This document shows, in pieces, positions 46,554 to 54,676 of a stretch of DNA of 64,000 nucleotides (its first letter is position 1; the number at the start of each line of letters is the position of its first letter). The translations under genes were made by a program, and so were the position numbers. This DNA is from Corynebacterium sp. (GTDB lineage: Bacteria > Actinomycetota > Actinomycetes > Mycobacteriales > Mycobacteriaceae), in contig NZ_JAUNKC010000009.1 in NCBI RefSeq assembly GCF_030532965.1, forward strand, positions 32,330-96,329, in the 5' to 3' direction. The notes under the pieces are model-generated. The model did no database searches. It worked only from the letters and a program-made list of their open reading frames with translations, and had not been told where the DNA came from.

Positions 46554-49121
46554 TTATTGTTTCCCCACCGCAAGCACTTCCCCGTGGGGGAAAATGAACA
46601 CGACCCATGCGGAAGTGGGTGGTTGTGTGCTGTTATTGGCGGGGATAACTTTGTAGCCGTCGTTGCGGAGCTTTTCTGCTAGTTCTTCGGCACTCGTGGT
46701 ACAGGCCGCGGGGATGGTGATGGTCGAAGGGGTGTCCATGTGGTGTGGTTCTTCCACAAGGTGGATGCGTTCCCCCTCGTACAGGTAGCTGTTGTTGGTA
46801 TCGAACATGAGGTAGGTTTGTTTCACCCCAGTGTGGTGGTTGTGGAAAATTCCTTTGGAATCCGCGTGAAGGTGGCGGACGAAAATTTCCTGGATTTCCT
46901 CAATATTAGATACCGGAACACCTAAGTCGAGGACACACTGGTCACCTATGGGGCCAGTGGTTTTCGCTTCTTGCTCACACCAAGCCGCGGCTTGTTCGGC
47001 TGTGGGGGTGGGCGGGGTGGCGGCGTCGATAAGCGTGGGAAGCTTTTCATCAAGGGCAAAGCAGGTGCGCAGTGCCACGGTTGCGGCGCGGGCGATTCGG
47101 TGCCGATTGTGCAAAGTAGCCATGGATTGCAGCAGGGTCATTGTGCGTGTTCTCGTTTCGTCACGCAGGTTAGGCCGCGCAACACTTGCGAGAAACCGCA
47201 GCATACCAGCGTCGATCACGGTGGCGAAATAGCTTTCCTGGCTGGCAAGCACGTCGGTTGCAAAGCTCTGCTCATTCTGGGTGACTTGGTCAAACCATGC
47301 CCACGCCTGATCCTGTAATCCAACATGGTTAAGGGATTCGAGCAGGTATGCTTGCACGCACGTTGCTGGGGTGGTTCCGCCCCACGATTCTTCGATCCCC
47401 GCAACGGCTAAGTGGTGATCCCCCATGCCCACACACATATCAATAAACATCAAGGATTCCACCTCACGCAGGGGCTGCCCCCTATACTCCGGTGGGATAC
47501 GCCACCTGTTTCGTAGCCGTAAGACTGTCTCCACATCCCCCGCGCGGTACGCGACGAGAAGCTGCGCAAACGTCAACTCCCAGCACAAGCTTGCGTTGTC
47601 GTTGTTAGCGAGCTGCAAGTTTTCGTAGGCGGACAGGGCGTACTGAAACTGCCCTATTGTGGCGTGGGGATCTTCACACAAGGCCCACACAAACCACGGA
47701 TAGGCCCACAATAAAGACTCATTCTCTAGTGCATCATAGGGCACCGCAGTGTAGCTTCTATACAGCTCAATCCATAAGGTGAACGGCTCAATGCTTTCGC
47801 ACAGGCGATCGGGGTTATACAGCGCCAACGAATAGGTGAGCTGGTTGAGGCAGGTTGCTTCCTCCCCCGTGCGCTTTGTCGCCGCGGCCCAGCGGTACAG
47901 GCGATACCACGTGTCGGGGTTTTCCTCGTCTTGGGCTAGGGCTTCCGCGATGGCCTCGTCGAGGGCATCCCAGTAGTCTTCGTGCAGGTCTGGCTCTTCC
48001 TGCAGGGCGTCAAGAAGAATGGAACTCATCGTCATCATCCGCCGCAGCTCACTGTGGTGCTGGATCGAGCGCACCATGAATTTCCACGCCGCCACCCAAT
48101 CCTTCCTGATATACGCAAGACGCCCCAGGTCAAAGAAGGTTCGCGTCGCAATGTCGGCGTGTTTATCGGGGGTTTCGCCGCATTCCAGTTCTTGTGCGCG
48201 ACGTACCCATTTTTCACAGTCGCGGTGCACCGCCGCATCCTCTGCCAGCGTGTGACAATGTACGGGCAGTGTTGCCGCGCAGCGAAGTACCGCGCTTTCC
48301 TCCCCTGGTTCCGCATGCGCAATCAACCAGTGCGCCGCGTCGATCGCTAACTGTGGTGTGTGGTGACTGAGCTGAAAAGTTTTCTCACACCACTTCCGGC
48401 GCTGCTCACCACGGGTGTCGCGCATCAGGGAGAAAGCAATGGGTGCCCACAGGAATTCTTCCGCCCCGAACCAAGGCGAGGCGACTGCCACCAAGTTATC
48501 TAATTGGATAAGCGTCTGCTCCCGAAGCCTCACGCTACAAGTTTTCATCGAAAGAACCCGAAGCGCGTGTGCAAGCACTGGGGCACTGCCAAAAAGGTTG
48601 AGCTGCGTGGGCAGTGCGGGAAGTTCCACGGGGGTGTAATCATCGGGGTAGAGTGCCCGCACTTCAGCGAAAAACCTTTCAGGAACAAGCCCTTGGGCGC
48701 ACACAAAATGCGCGTAAAAATGCAGGTAGGCCCGCACGGAACTGGGAAGGTGGGCGCACACTTTATTCATGGCGTTCAGTCTCGTGTGGTGCTCCCCTAA
48801 CGCCCATTCGGCAAAACACGCCAACGCCCAGGAAGACACCCACGACGTGGCCAATGAGGCGTCGGCGCACTCCTGCGGGCACGTGGCGATGAGGGTCACC
48901 GCCTCCTCCTCGTCCAGTGCGTGACTCAACGAAGCCTCGTGCTTGCCCACGGCGCTGAGCATGAGGATCTCACTTGAAACCGTGTGCGCCCCAGCTTTTT
49001 CTTCCGCACACAACGCTAGAGTCTCCCACTGCACGAAAGCGTGCTGGGCTTGCCTGAGTTCGCCAGCTGCCAGGTGCCCCCAGAAATCCTCACACAACGA
49101 TTGCCGTTTCGCCCTACCCAT
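46554..49121 (-). CDS. Large helical (TPR-like) protein with C-terminal degenerate VOC domain, paralogue 1
   Basis: The protein has 855 residues from ATG 49121, preceded by AGGGAG at 8 nt; the open frame to 49382 overlaps the upstream gene and is not protein-like. Residues 1-720 are alpha-helical with TPR-like spacing of W and A residues. The last 130 residues parallel the VOC domain of the 56882 paralogue (LDLGVPVSNIEEIQEIFVRHL, TYLMFDTNNSYLYEG, AEELAEKLRNDGYKVI) but lack the metal-binding residues. It is 14 bp downstream of the 49136 gene. The function is unknown. Confidence 0.7.
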   Translation of the reverse strand: MGRAKRQSLCEDFWGHLAAGELRQAQHAFVQWETLALCAEEKAGAHTVSSEILMLSAVGKHEASLSHALDEEEAVTLIATCPQECADASLATSWVSSWALACFAEWALGEHHTRLNAMNKVCAHLPSSVRAYLHFYAHFVCAQGLVPERFFAEVRALYPDDYTPVELPALPTQLNLFGSAPVLAHALRVLSMKTCSVRLREQTLIQLDNLVAVASPWFGAEEFLWAPIAFSLMRDTRGEQRRKWCEKTFQLSHHTPQLAIDAAHWLIAHAEPGEESAVLRCAATLPVHCHTLAEDAAVHRDCEKWVRRAQELECGETPDKHADIATRTFFDLGRLAYIRKDWVAAWKFMVRSIQHHSELRRMMTMSSILLDALQEEPDLHEDYWDALDEAIAEALAQDEENPDTWYRLYRWAAATKRTGEEATCLNQLTYSLALYNPDRLCESIEPFTLWIELYRSYTAVPYDALENESLLWAYPWFVWALCEDPHATIGQFQYALSAYENLQLANNDNASLCWELTFAQLLVAYRAGDVETVLRLRNRWRIPPEYRGQPLREVESLMFIDMCVGMGDHHLAVAGIEESWGGTTPATCVQAYLLESLNHVGLQDQAWAWFDQVTQNEQSFATDVLASQESYFATVIDAGMLRFLASVARPNLRDETRTRTMTLLQSMATLHNRHRIARAATVALRTCFALDEKLPTLIDAATPPTPTAEQAAAWCEQEAKTTGPIGDQCVLDLGVPVSNIEEIQEIFVRHLHADSKGIFHNHHTGVKQTYLMFDTNNSYLYEGERIHLVEEPHHMDTPSTITIPAACTTSAEELAEKLRNDGYKVIPANNSTQPPTSAWVVFIFPHGEVLAVGKQ

Positions 49122-49135
49122 TGTGTGTGCTCCCT

Positions 49136-51991
49136 CTACTGATCGACGCGCAGGTAAGGCGCGATGTGTTGTGCCTTCTTCACGGCGGTGGTTTTCTTCG
49201 TCTGCGCGGCAAGTGCGTGGAGCCCCGCCCACGCGGCCGCGGGGATGCGACCTGTCCGAGTGGCCGCCACCAGCAGGCCAAGGTGTTCGGCCACAGCACC
49301 TACTATTCTGCCCAACCACCGTGGAGGTTTTTCCAGGGCGGCGGCGTGGGTGAGTGATTCGGTGAGGATCGGCCACAGGCACGCCACGGTTGTGTCGGTG
49401 ATCGCGGGCACGAGTTTTCCAGGATTGAACTCCGGCAGCGCCACAACCTCGGCCATGACTGTTGCCACGGCCTTAGGGCTTAATCGCCACTGGGATGCCA
49501 CGTGAATGAGTTGGTCTTGGGCATAGCTGCGGGCAAAATCCCCCGTGGCGCACACAAACAGCAGCGCCACCATAGAGTTTGTCAAGGGCAGGTGGAGTGG
49601 CCCTTCCCGGCCGTCTGCTTTCCACTGTTTCCACGGGCGGGGTGTGTCGGCTAGGCACGCCTTCTCACCTTCGACGAACAGGAAGTGAGTTTCCGTCGCG
49701 GTGGGCGCGTACCCCCACGAGCACATGGCAACAATAAGGTTGGAGTCTGGGGTAAACCGGTACCCCGTTTCATCCTTCGGGAATGTGATGATTGTGTCCA
49801 ACCGGTTCTGTGTGGTTGTGGTAGGAACCAGTTCGAGGCGGTAGTGGGCGCCGTCGGGGTATTCGGCCAAGGTTGTGATTCTTTTCGGCCACAGCTTATT
49901 CAGTTCCGCCTCGTTTGGGTGTTGGACGGGAAGTTCCACATGCTTTTCCTTCACCGGTTCCGGTGCAGCCTTGATACCCAGCGCCGCAGCTAGGCTCGCC
50001 GCCCCCACGACAGCTTGGGACTTTCCGCCACGCGCAGCCATGGCCTGCACCCCTAGGCTCTGGTGTGCTGCATCTGGATGTGCGGTGATCACCGCAGGTA
50101 GGAAGTCCGTCATGGCCGCCACCACGTGGGTGGCACCGGCGGGTAGTCGTGTCTCCTTCGCCATGGACTCAAGTAGTCCGTCCCAGATGGGCCAGCACAG
50201 CGACAGCATTCCGGCGTCGACAAGCTCCCGCATCGCCATAACCAGCGCCGGAATCTGCGCCCACCCATGGGGCTTCCAGTCGAGGTACGCCACGTCGACC
50301 CGTTCGGGGCGCACAAGTCCGCGCTCCCACGCTTGGCTAATCGCCTGCATTAGCCGCTCGTTCAGTGCTGGTTTGATCGCGCGTTGAATCCCCACCATGT
50401 TCATGAGTGCCCCGACCCCCAGCGGTTCGGCGCGGCGGGCAAGCTGTTCGGCAACGGGTACGGGGTCGGGGTCCACGAAGCCGGTGTAGCATAATTGCGT
50501 GCAACAGGTGTCGCCGAAGTGCGGGAACGTAACCAGGGTAAGCGAGTCGCCCAGCACACTGGGGCTTAACGTAAAGCGTGCCGCAAGCGACTGAGGAAGC
50601 TGCAACGATTCGGGTTTCCATCTCTCTCGCCCCAGTGTGAGTTCCGGTTCCACGAACGGGTCGTCCACGTACGCCATGATGGTTTCGATTGCGAGCCACC
50701 GGTTCTTGGCGCGGTCTGTCACCATGACGGGGCTTTCCGGCAGGTCCGCGCCTGATACGCCCCGAACATCGAGTCGGCACAGTGCAAGCAGTAGGTCGGG
50801 TGCGAGTACGTCGCATTCGGCTTCCTCGTAACGGCCAAGTCGCGTGAGCAGATCGTCGATCGTGATCCGCAGATCGGGAAACGAGGGCGCAGACAGCATC
50901 GTGGGAATCTTCCCAAGGTGCGCTTCGACGGCGTCGTCACAGAGCGAGCTGATGGTGTGCCATTTCCCAGGTGTAGCCCACGAAATCCTTGGGTTTTTCG
51001 CCCATTTTTCCCACAATCCCGACCCGCGCAGCACCCGGCGCGCGGTTTCACAGTCTGTGTAGGCAAGCTGTACGGCGTATGCCCGCGCCTGCTCAATCTC
51101 CCCGTCGCGCAGTGCTGTGAGTAGGGTGTCTGCGGTGGGTTCTTCCCACGTCAGCCCCTGTATTTGCCATGGGGGTGGGGGTTTGTTCCAGGTCGCCGTG
51201 GTGGGGGTGGGCGCGTGTGTGAGTTCGGCGATGCGCTCTTGAAGCTTGTCGACGGCGCCATCTACCACGCTGGGCGCATCGGCGAGGGCGTCGAGTACGG
51301 CTTGCCTGGCTTTTTTCGTGGTGGCGTACAGGCCTGCGAGGGCTAGGTCTCCTGCTTCTTCAGGGCTTAGGTGTGTCAGAAGCGGTGGGATAAACAGTTC
51401 CAGCATTGCTGATTCGCCGGTTCCCACCAGTTGCCGGATAATCCCAAGGTGCGCCAGCATTTCCTCGTGCGTGGGGTGGATACATGACTGAAGAATGTGG
51501 GCCCACTGGTTGCGGTCTTTGGGTCTGATGGGTCTGGCAAGGTCCTGCCACAAGTACTCAAGTGCCTTCTCGCGGCTAAGGACGTTCTTCTCCAAGGCAG
51601 CGATCACCGCGGCACCGATGGGGCCGAAAGCGGGCAACCCTAAAGAAAACGCGTGGTGAAGGTGCTCGGGGAACCGCTGGAGGAAAACCACGCGGTCGGG
51701 GTAGTGCTCTTCAAGGGCGGTTTTGATAAAGATGGCCCAATTGTGCAGGTACTGGCGTTTTTTAGGGGTGGGGAGTGCGTATTTGTGCACCAGCACCACT
51801 GATAGCCGCCCACCTGGGGTGTGGGTGTGCTGGCCGCTCCACTTTTCATTACTGGTACACCTAGCCACGTAGGCGGCGGCTATGTCTGCGGCTTGTGGGT
51901 AGCTGGCGATGAGTTCAAGCTGAGCCTGCTCACTGTCAGCTTCCTTCAAGGCGCGCCAGATTTTCTTCGTCAGTGGGGAGTGGTTGTTCAC
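49136..51991 (-). CDS. Giant DUF6493-like helical-repeat protein, paralogue 3
   Basis: The 951-residue protein (GTG start 51991) is shorter at the N-terminus than its 1100-residue paralogues but keeps the shared blocks: PTMLSAPSFPDLRITIDDLLTRLGRY....LLLALCRLDVRG, LGVGALMNMVGIQR, AWERGLVRPERVD and LGVQAMAARGGKSQAVVGAASLA. Two motif copies lie inside it (50213-50225 exact, 51244-51256 near). It lies between a SUKH gene (25 bp upstream) and the helical-VOC gene (14 bp downstream), suggesting an operon. The function is unknown. Confidence 0.65.
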   Translation of the reverse strand: MNNHSPLTKKIWRALKEADSEQAQLELIASYPQAADIAAAYVARCTSNEKWSGQHTHTPGGRLSVVLVHKYALPTPKKRQYLHNWAIFIKTALEEHYPDRVVFLQRFPEHLHHAFSLGLPAFGPIGAAVIAALEKNVLSREKALEYLWQDLARPIRPKDRNQWAHILQSCIHPTHEEMLAHLGIIRQLVGTGESAMLELFIPPLLTHLSPEEAGDLALAGLYATTKKARQAVLDALADAPSVVDGAVDKLQERIAELTHAPTPTTATWNKPPPPWQIQGLTWEEPTADTLLTALRDGEIEQARAYAVQLAYTDCETARRVLRGSGLWEKWAKNPRISWATPGKWHTISSLCDDAVEAHLGKIPTMLSAPSFPDLRITIDDLLTRLGRYEEAECDVLAPDLLLALCRLDVRGVSGADLPESPVMVTDRAKNRWLAIETIMAYVDDPFVEPELTLGRERWKPESLQLPQSLAARFTLSPSVLGDSLTLVTFPHFGDTCCTQLCYTGFVDPDPVPVAEQLARRAEPLGVGALMNMVGIQRAIKPALNERLMQAISQAWERGLVRPERVDVAYLDWKPHGWAQIPALVMAMRELVDAGMLSLCWPIWDGLLESMAKETRLPAGATHVVAAMTDFLPAVITAHPDAAHQSLGVQAMAARGGKSQAVVGAASLAAALGIKAAPEPVKEKHVELPVQHPNEAELNKLWPKRITTLAEYPDGAHYRLELVPTTTTQNRLDTIITFPKDETGYRFTPDSNLIVAMCSWGYAPTATETHFLFVEGEKACLADTPRPWKQWKADGREGPLHLPLTNSMVALLFVCATGDFARSYAQDQLIHVASQWRLSPKAVATVMAEVVALPEFNPGKLVPAITDTTVACLWPILTESLTHAAALEKPPRWLGRIVGAVAEHLGLLVAATRTGRIPAAAWAGLHALAAQTKKTTAVKKAQHIAPYLRVDQ

Positions 51992-52016
51992 CTTGTGCTA
52001 ACTCTTTCTCGTCTTT

Positions 52017-52739
52017 TCACGACCACGCCACTGGGTATCCCTCGCGCAGTGGTTGCCATGTGCCTGTGTAAGGGTCGAGGAATTGCGCGTTTTCGGGGAT
52101 GGCCGCGATTTTCTTCAGCCCTGCAATTTCAGCCTCGCTGATTCCTTTCAGTTCGCCTCGGTGCAGGTGGTATCGCATGGCGGTCTTCCCCTCGGCGCTA
52201 GTTTTGGGGTTGCTCAGCTCTGTTACCTGCTTTTTCGGCAGCGCCGTCAATCGGTAGGGGTCTTGTTGGAGCTTAAGCCAGTGCGCAAAGTCGAGTGGTT
52301 GGTGTGTGACGGGGTGTAGGCGTGGTTCGATGGTTACCCACTCGTAGTCGATTTCGCAGTTCCATACTTCCCCGTGGGCACGGCCACGCAGCACGAGAAC
52401 GGTATGCGGTCCGAGCACGCTTCCATCCAGAAGAACCACACCGTGGTGTGCGGGTTTTTCGTAGTGTTCGGTGGTGTAGGTAACAAGAGCATCGTAAAGC
52501 TTATCGACGCCTTCAGGGCCCATCTCACCTTGAAAGTTTTGCATCGGTTCCGGCTCCTGGCGAACCGGTTGGTCAGCGGTGAACGGAAAGTCTTGAGTCC
52601 ACTCAATGACTTCATCCAAGTTACAAAAATACTGGGTGATCTCATGGTCGGCATTGGCTGGGTTGAGGAGAAACTCCCGGTAGTCTATGGGCAACAGGCA
52701 CCCTAAAGTAGCTTCCGCCTGTGCGATACGGTTCTCCAT
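52017..52739 (-). CDS. SMI1/KNR4 (SUKH) family protein, paralogue 3
   Basis: The protein has about 240 residues from ATG 52739, with AAAGGA 7 nt upstream. It shows RIAQAEATLGCLLPIDYREFLLNPANADHEI, TVLVLRGRAHGEVWNCEIDYEW and RLHPVTHQPLDFAHWLKLQ, and the tail SEAEIAGLKKIAAIPENAQFLDPYTGTW. The 30146 paralogue shares nearly the same end. It heads the operon-like set with the third giant protein and the helical-VOC gene. One motif copy (52499-52511) encodes GVDKL. An immunity role is inferred from the family. Confidence 0.9.
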   Translation of the reverse strand: MENRIAQAEATLGCLLPIDYREFLLNPANADHEITQYFCNLDEVIEWTQDFPFTADQPVRQEPEPMQNFQGEMGPEGVDKLYDALVTYTTEHYEKPAHHGVVLLDGSVLGPHTVLVLRGRAHGEVWNCEIDYEWVTIEPRLHPVTHQPLDFAHWLKLQQDPYRLTALPKKQVTELSNPKTSAEGKTAMRYHLHRGELKGISEAEIAGLKKIAAIPENAQFLDPYTGTWQPLREGYPVAWS

Positions 52740-52839
52740 CAAAAATCCTTTCTCACAAAACGCCGCCCCCGATGCCTGTTAGCTATGGGAAATAAAGACG
52801 ACCCAGTCTGAAGATTCTATCCCCACCACTGCCCTGCCC

Positions 52840-53943
52840 ATGAAGCTTTTCGAACTTTTCCCCGAAAATGAATACCGCCGTTGCCTCGACAAAGGCCTAC
52901 TCACACTGCGCAGCTACCCTCACTTGGGATTATCCATCGTGGGCTATTCCCCACTGTGCCAAATGCTGCACGAATGGGGCGACGTGACGACCGCAGCACG
53001 CGGCATCATTTTCGACACGGCCACCACCGAAATCCTCGCCCGCCCAGTTAAGAAGATGCTTAACTACGAGGTGGAGAAAAACACCACCCTCACATGGGAA
53101 GAGCCGGTGGTCACCATGGATAAAGTCGACGGGTCGCTCGCCATCGGATACCCACGCGACGGACAGCTCCGGCTTGCCACCCGCAGCGTCCTAGAATCCG
53201 AACTCGTCGACCTCGCATACGACCTGCTAAGAAAAGTGCCGGGTGGCCACTCATGGCTGCCCGAAGGAATCACCCCCTTCTTTGAGGTCATCCACCCCGA
53301 AACCCGAGTCATCGTGGATTACGGGAAACAAGAATCCCTCGTCCTTCTAGGCGGAATCGTCATCGAAACCGGTGAACACGTCTTCGTCGACGACCCCAGA
53401 CTTTCCGGCTGGCACGGCGAGCGTGTAGAAATCTTCCCCGAAGCCACCTTCGCCGAAGCCGTGGCAAAACCACCCCGCCCAGGGCAAGAAGGACTCGTGG
53501 TAGTCAGCCGCACCACCGGCAACCTAGTAAAAATCAAACAGGCCGACTACCTGCAACTCCACAAGAAACTCACCGCACTCACCTCCACCGACGTCCACAC
53601 CGCATGGGTCAACGACACCATCACCGACCTCATCCGTGGCGTCCCCGACGAAATGTACCAAGACATCAGTGCCCTCATCGCCGACCTGAACGAGGCCGTC
53701 CAGCCGCTCCTTGCAGCCGCCGACCACCGAGTCGCCGAAACCCTCACCCAGCTTCAACTACGCCACATCACCGAAGTCACCGGCCCCCTGCGCAAAGCGT
53801 TTGTCATGGAGTATCTTCGGCGCGGCGGGAAAGAAACCGAACTGGCCTACGTGTTCAACGGCAACCCCAAACTATTTCGCCGACAGGTCAAACCCGACTC
53901 TTACTCCCTCGCCATGCCCCGCAAAAACTTCCGCGCCACCTAA
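52840..53943 (+). CDS. T4 Rnl1-type RNA ligase
   Basis: The 367-residue protein carries the whole nucleotidyltransferase ligase motif set of the T4 RNA ligase 1 family. Motif I is MDKVDGSLAI with Lys95 as the likely AMP-accepting residue; upstream is ARGIIFDTATTEILARPVKKMLNYEV; motif Ia is LRLATRS, motif III FFEVIHPETRVIVDYG, motif IV PGQEGLVVV and motif V VKIKQADYLQLHK. It would join 5'-phosphate and 3'-hydroxyl RNA ends, as in tRNA repair. No polynucleotide kinase is adjacent. Codons are strongly C-ending, unlike several neighbours, hinting at transfer. Product is cytosolic. Confidence 0.92.
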   Translation: MKLFELFPENEYRRCLDKGLLTLRSYPHLGLSIVGYSPLCQMLHEWGDVTTAARGIIFDTATTEILARPVKKMLNYEVEKNTTLTWEEPVVTMDKVDGSLAIGYPRDGQLRLATRSVLESELVDLAYDLLRKVPGGHSWLPEGITPFFEVIHPETRVIVDYGKQESLVLLGGIVIETGEHVFVDDPRLSGWHGERVEIFPEATFAEAVAKPPRPGQEGLVVVSRTTGNLVKIKQADYLQLHKKLTALTSTDVHTAWVNDTITDLIRGVPDEMYQDISALIADLNEAVQPLLAAADHRVAETLTQLQLRHITEVTGPLRKAFVMEYLRRGGKETELAYVFNGNPKLFRRQVKPDSYSLAMPRKNFRAT

Positions 53944-54311
53944 GTCAGGGAACACACCTCACCTGAATCGGTGTGGGTGAGCTGGAACCGGCCGTCGTCA
54001 AGCACAAGGGTACGTGCACGGTCAGCGCCATCCCCACTGATGCGTGGCCACTGCGCCACAACCCAATCCCACTCAAGCGGCGCACGCGAATCCAACAAGT
54101 TCCACATGCACTCATCCAAATACCCCTCCACCATGTGCGCGGCATCAAACCGCCCCTCCCGGAAAAACTCAGGGCTACGACGATACGACTCCACCTCAGG
54201 ATTAAACCACGTCAACGTATCCCACGCCGACAAACCACTACCACTAAAACTCCTCGTCAACGCCACAGTGCGCGCCTCATCCCAGATCTGGTAGCGCCGC
54301 GGACTCGACAA
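53940..54311 (-). CDS. Small protein convergent with the RNA ligase
   Basis: The 123-residue product overlaps the ligase stop by 4 nt on the opposite strand. It starts at TTG 54311 with GGAGG 6 nt upstream. It is polar with several Trp (SAWDTLTWF, ECMWNLLDS, EWDWVVAQWP) and no signal or membrane segment. No family is recognised. The upstream region carries the 124-bp tandem repeats, so the gene's expression may involve them. It is supported by the ribosome-binding site and by coding-type composition. Confidence 0.55.
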   Translation of the reverse strand: MSSPRRYQIWDEARTVALTRSFSGSGLSAWDTLTWFNPEVESYRRSPEFFREGRFDAAHMVEGYLDECMWNLLDSRAPLEWDWVVAQWPRISGDGADRARTLVLDDGRFQLTHTDSGEVCSLT

Positions 54312-54343
54312 ACCACGCCTCCATTACCACAACCCCAGCTCCC

Positions 54344-54590
54344 CAACTCGACTAATTCCCCCACAACACCCCAAAAACCACACCACAGAACACCAAAGGT
54401 CGAGTCCCCACCACTGTCACCGAGCAAACCACCCCACGAACAGGGAAAACACCCACCCCCTACCACACAACTCGACCAATGTGCTTCCCCACCCCAGAAA
54501 ATCGCGCCTCAAGACCCCAAAGGTCGAGTTCCCACCTCAACACCAGAACAAAACCACCCCACAAACAGGGAAAACATCCCCTCCCCAAAA
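54344..54590. repeat. Two tandem ~124-bp units with internal inverted repeats
   Basis: Unit 1 starts at CAACTCGAC 54344 and unit 2 at 54468. Shared landmarks are AAAGGTCGAGT (54395, 54519) and AAACCACCCCAC followed by AACAGGGAAAACA (54426, 54551). In each unit ACTCGAC pairs with GTCGAGT about 50 nt away; unit 2 has a 9-bp match (AACTCGACC with GGTCGAGTT). The stretch is C/A-rich with no gene. It lies just upstream of the small convergent gene and downstream of the vWA gene terminator. Confidence 0.75.
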
Positions 54591-54598
54591 GCAGAGAA

Positions 54599-54657
54599 GC
54601 CCCCTCCATCACACCTCACCACTGGGAGTTACGCGGTGAGGTATTGAGGAAGGGGGC
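54599..54657 (-). terminator. Hairpin terminator of the vWA gene
   Basis: GCCCCCT (54599-54605) pairs with 54651-54657 and an inner CCTCAC with GTGAGG gives a two-part stem. The minus strand then reads GCTTCTCTGCTTTT. It starts about 20 bp past the vWA stop at 54677. Confidence 0.65.
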
Positions 54658-54676
54658 GTCAGGCTTTGAAGTATGT

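Noticed and set aside
49122-49382. N-terminal extension of the helical-VOC protein at 46554
   Set aside because: It overlaps the end of the upstream giant gene and is Arg/Pro-rich; ATG 49121 has a good ribosome-binding site.
53973-54647. Plus-strand frame of 224 residues across the 124-bp repeats
   Set aside because: Composition is Pro/Thr/Arg biased by the C/A-rich repeats, and it runs across the small minus-strand gene; no ribosome-binding site.
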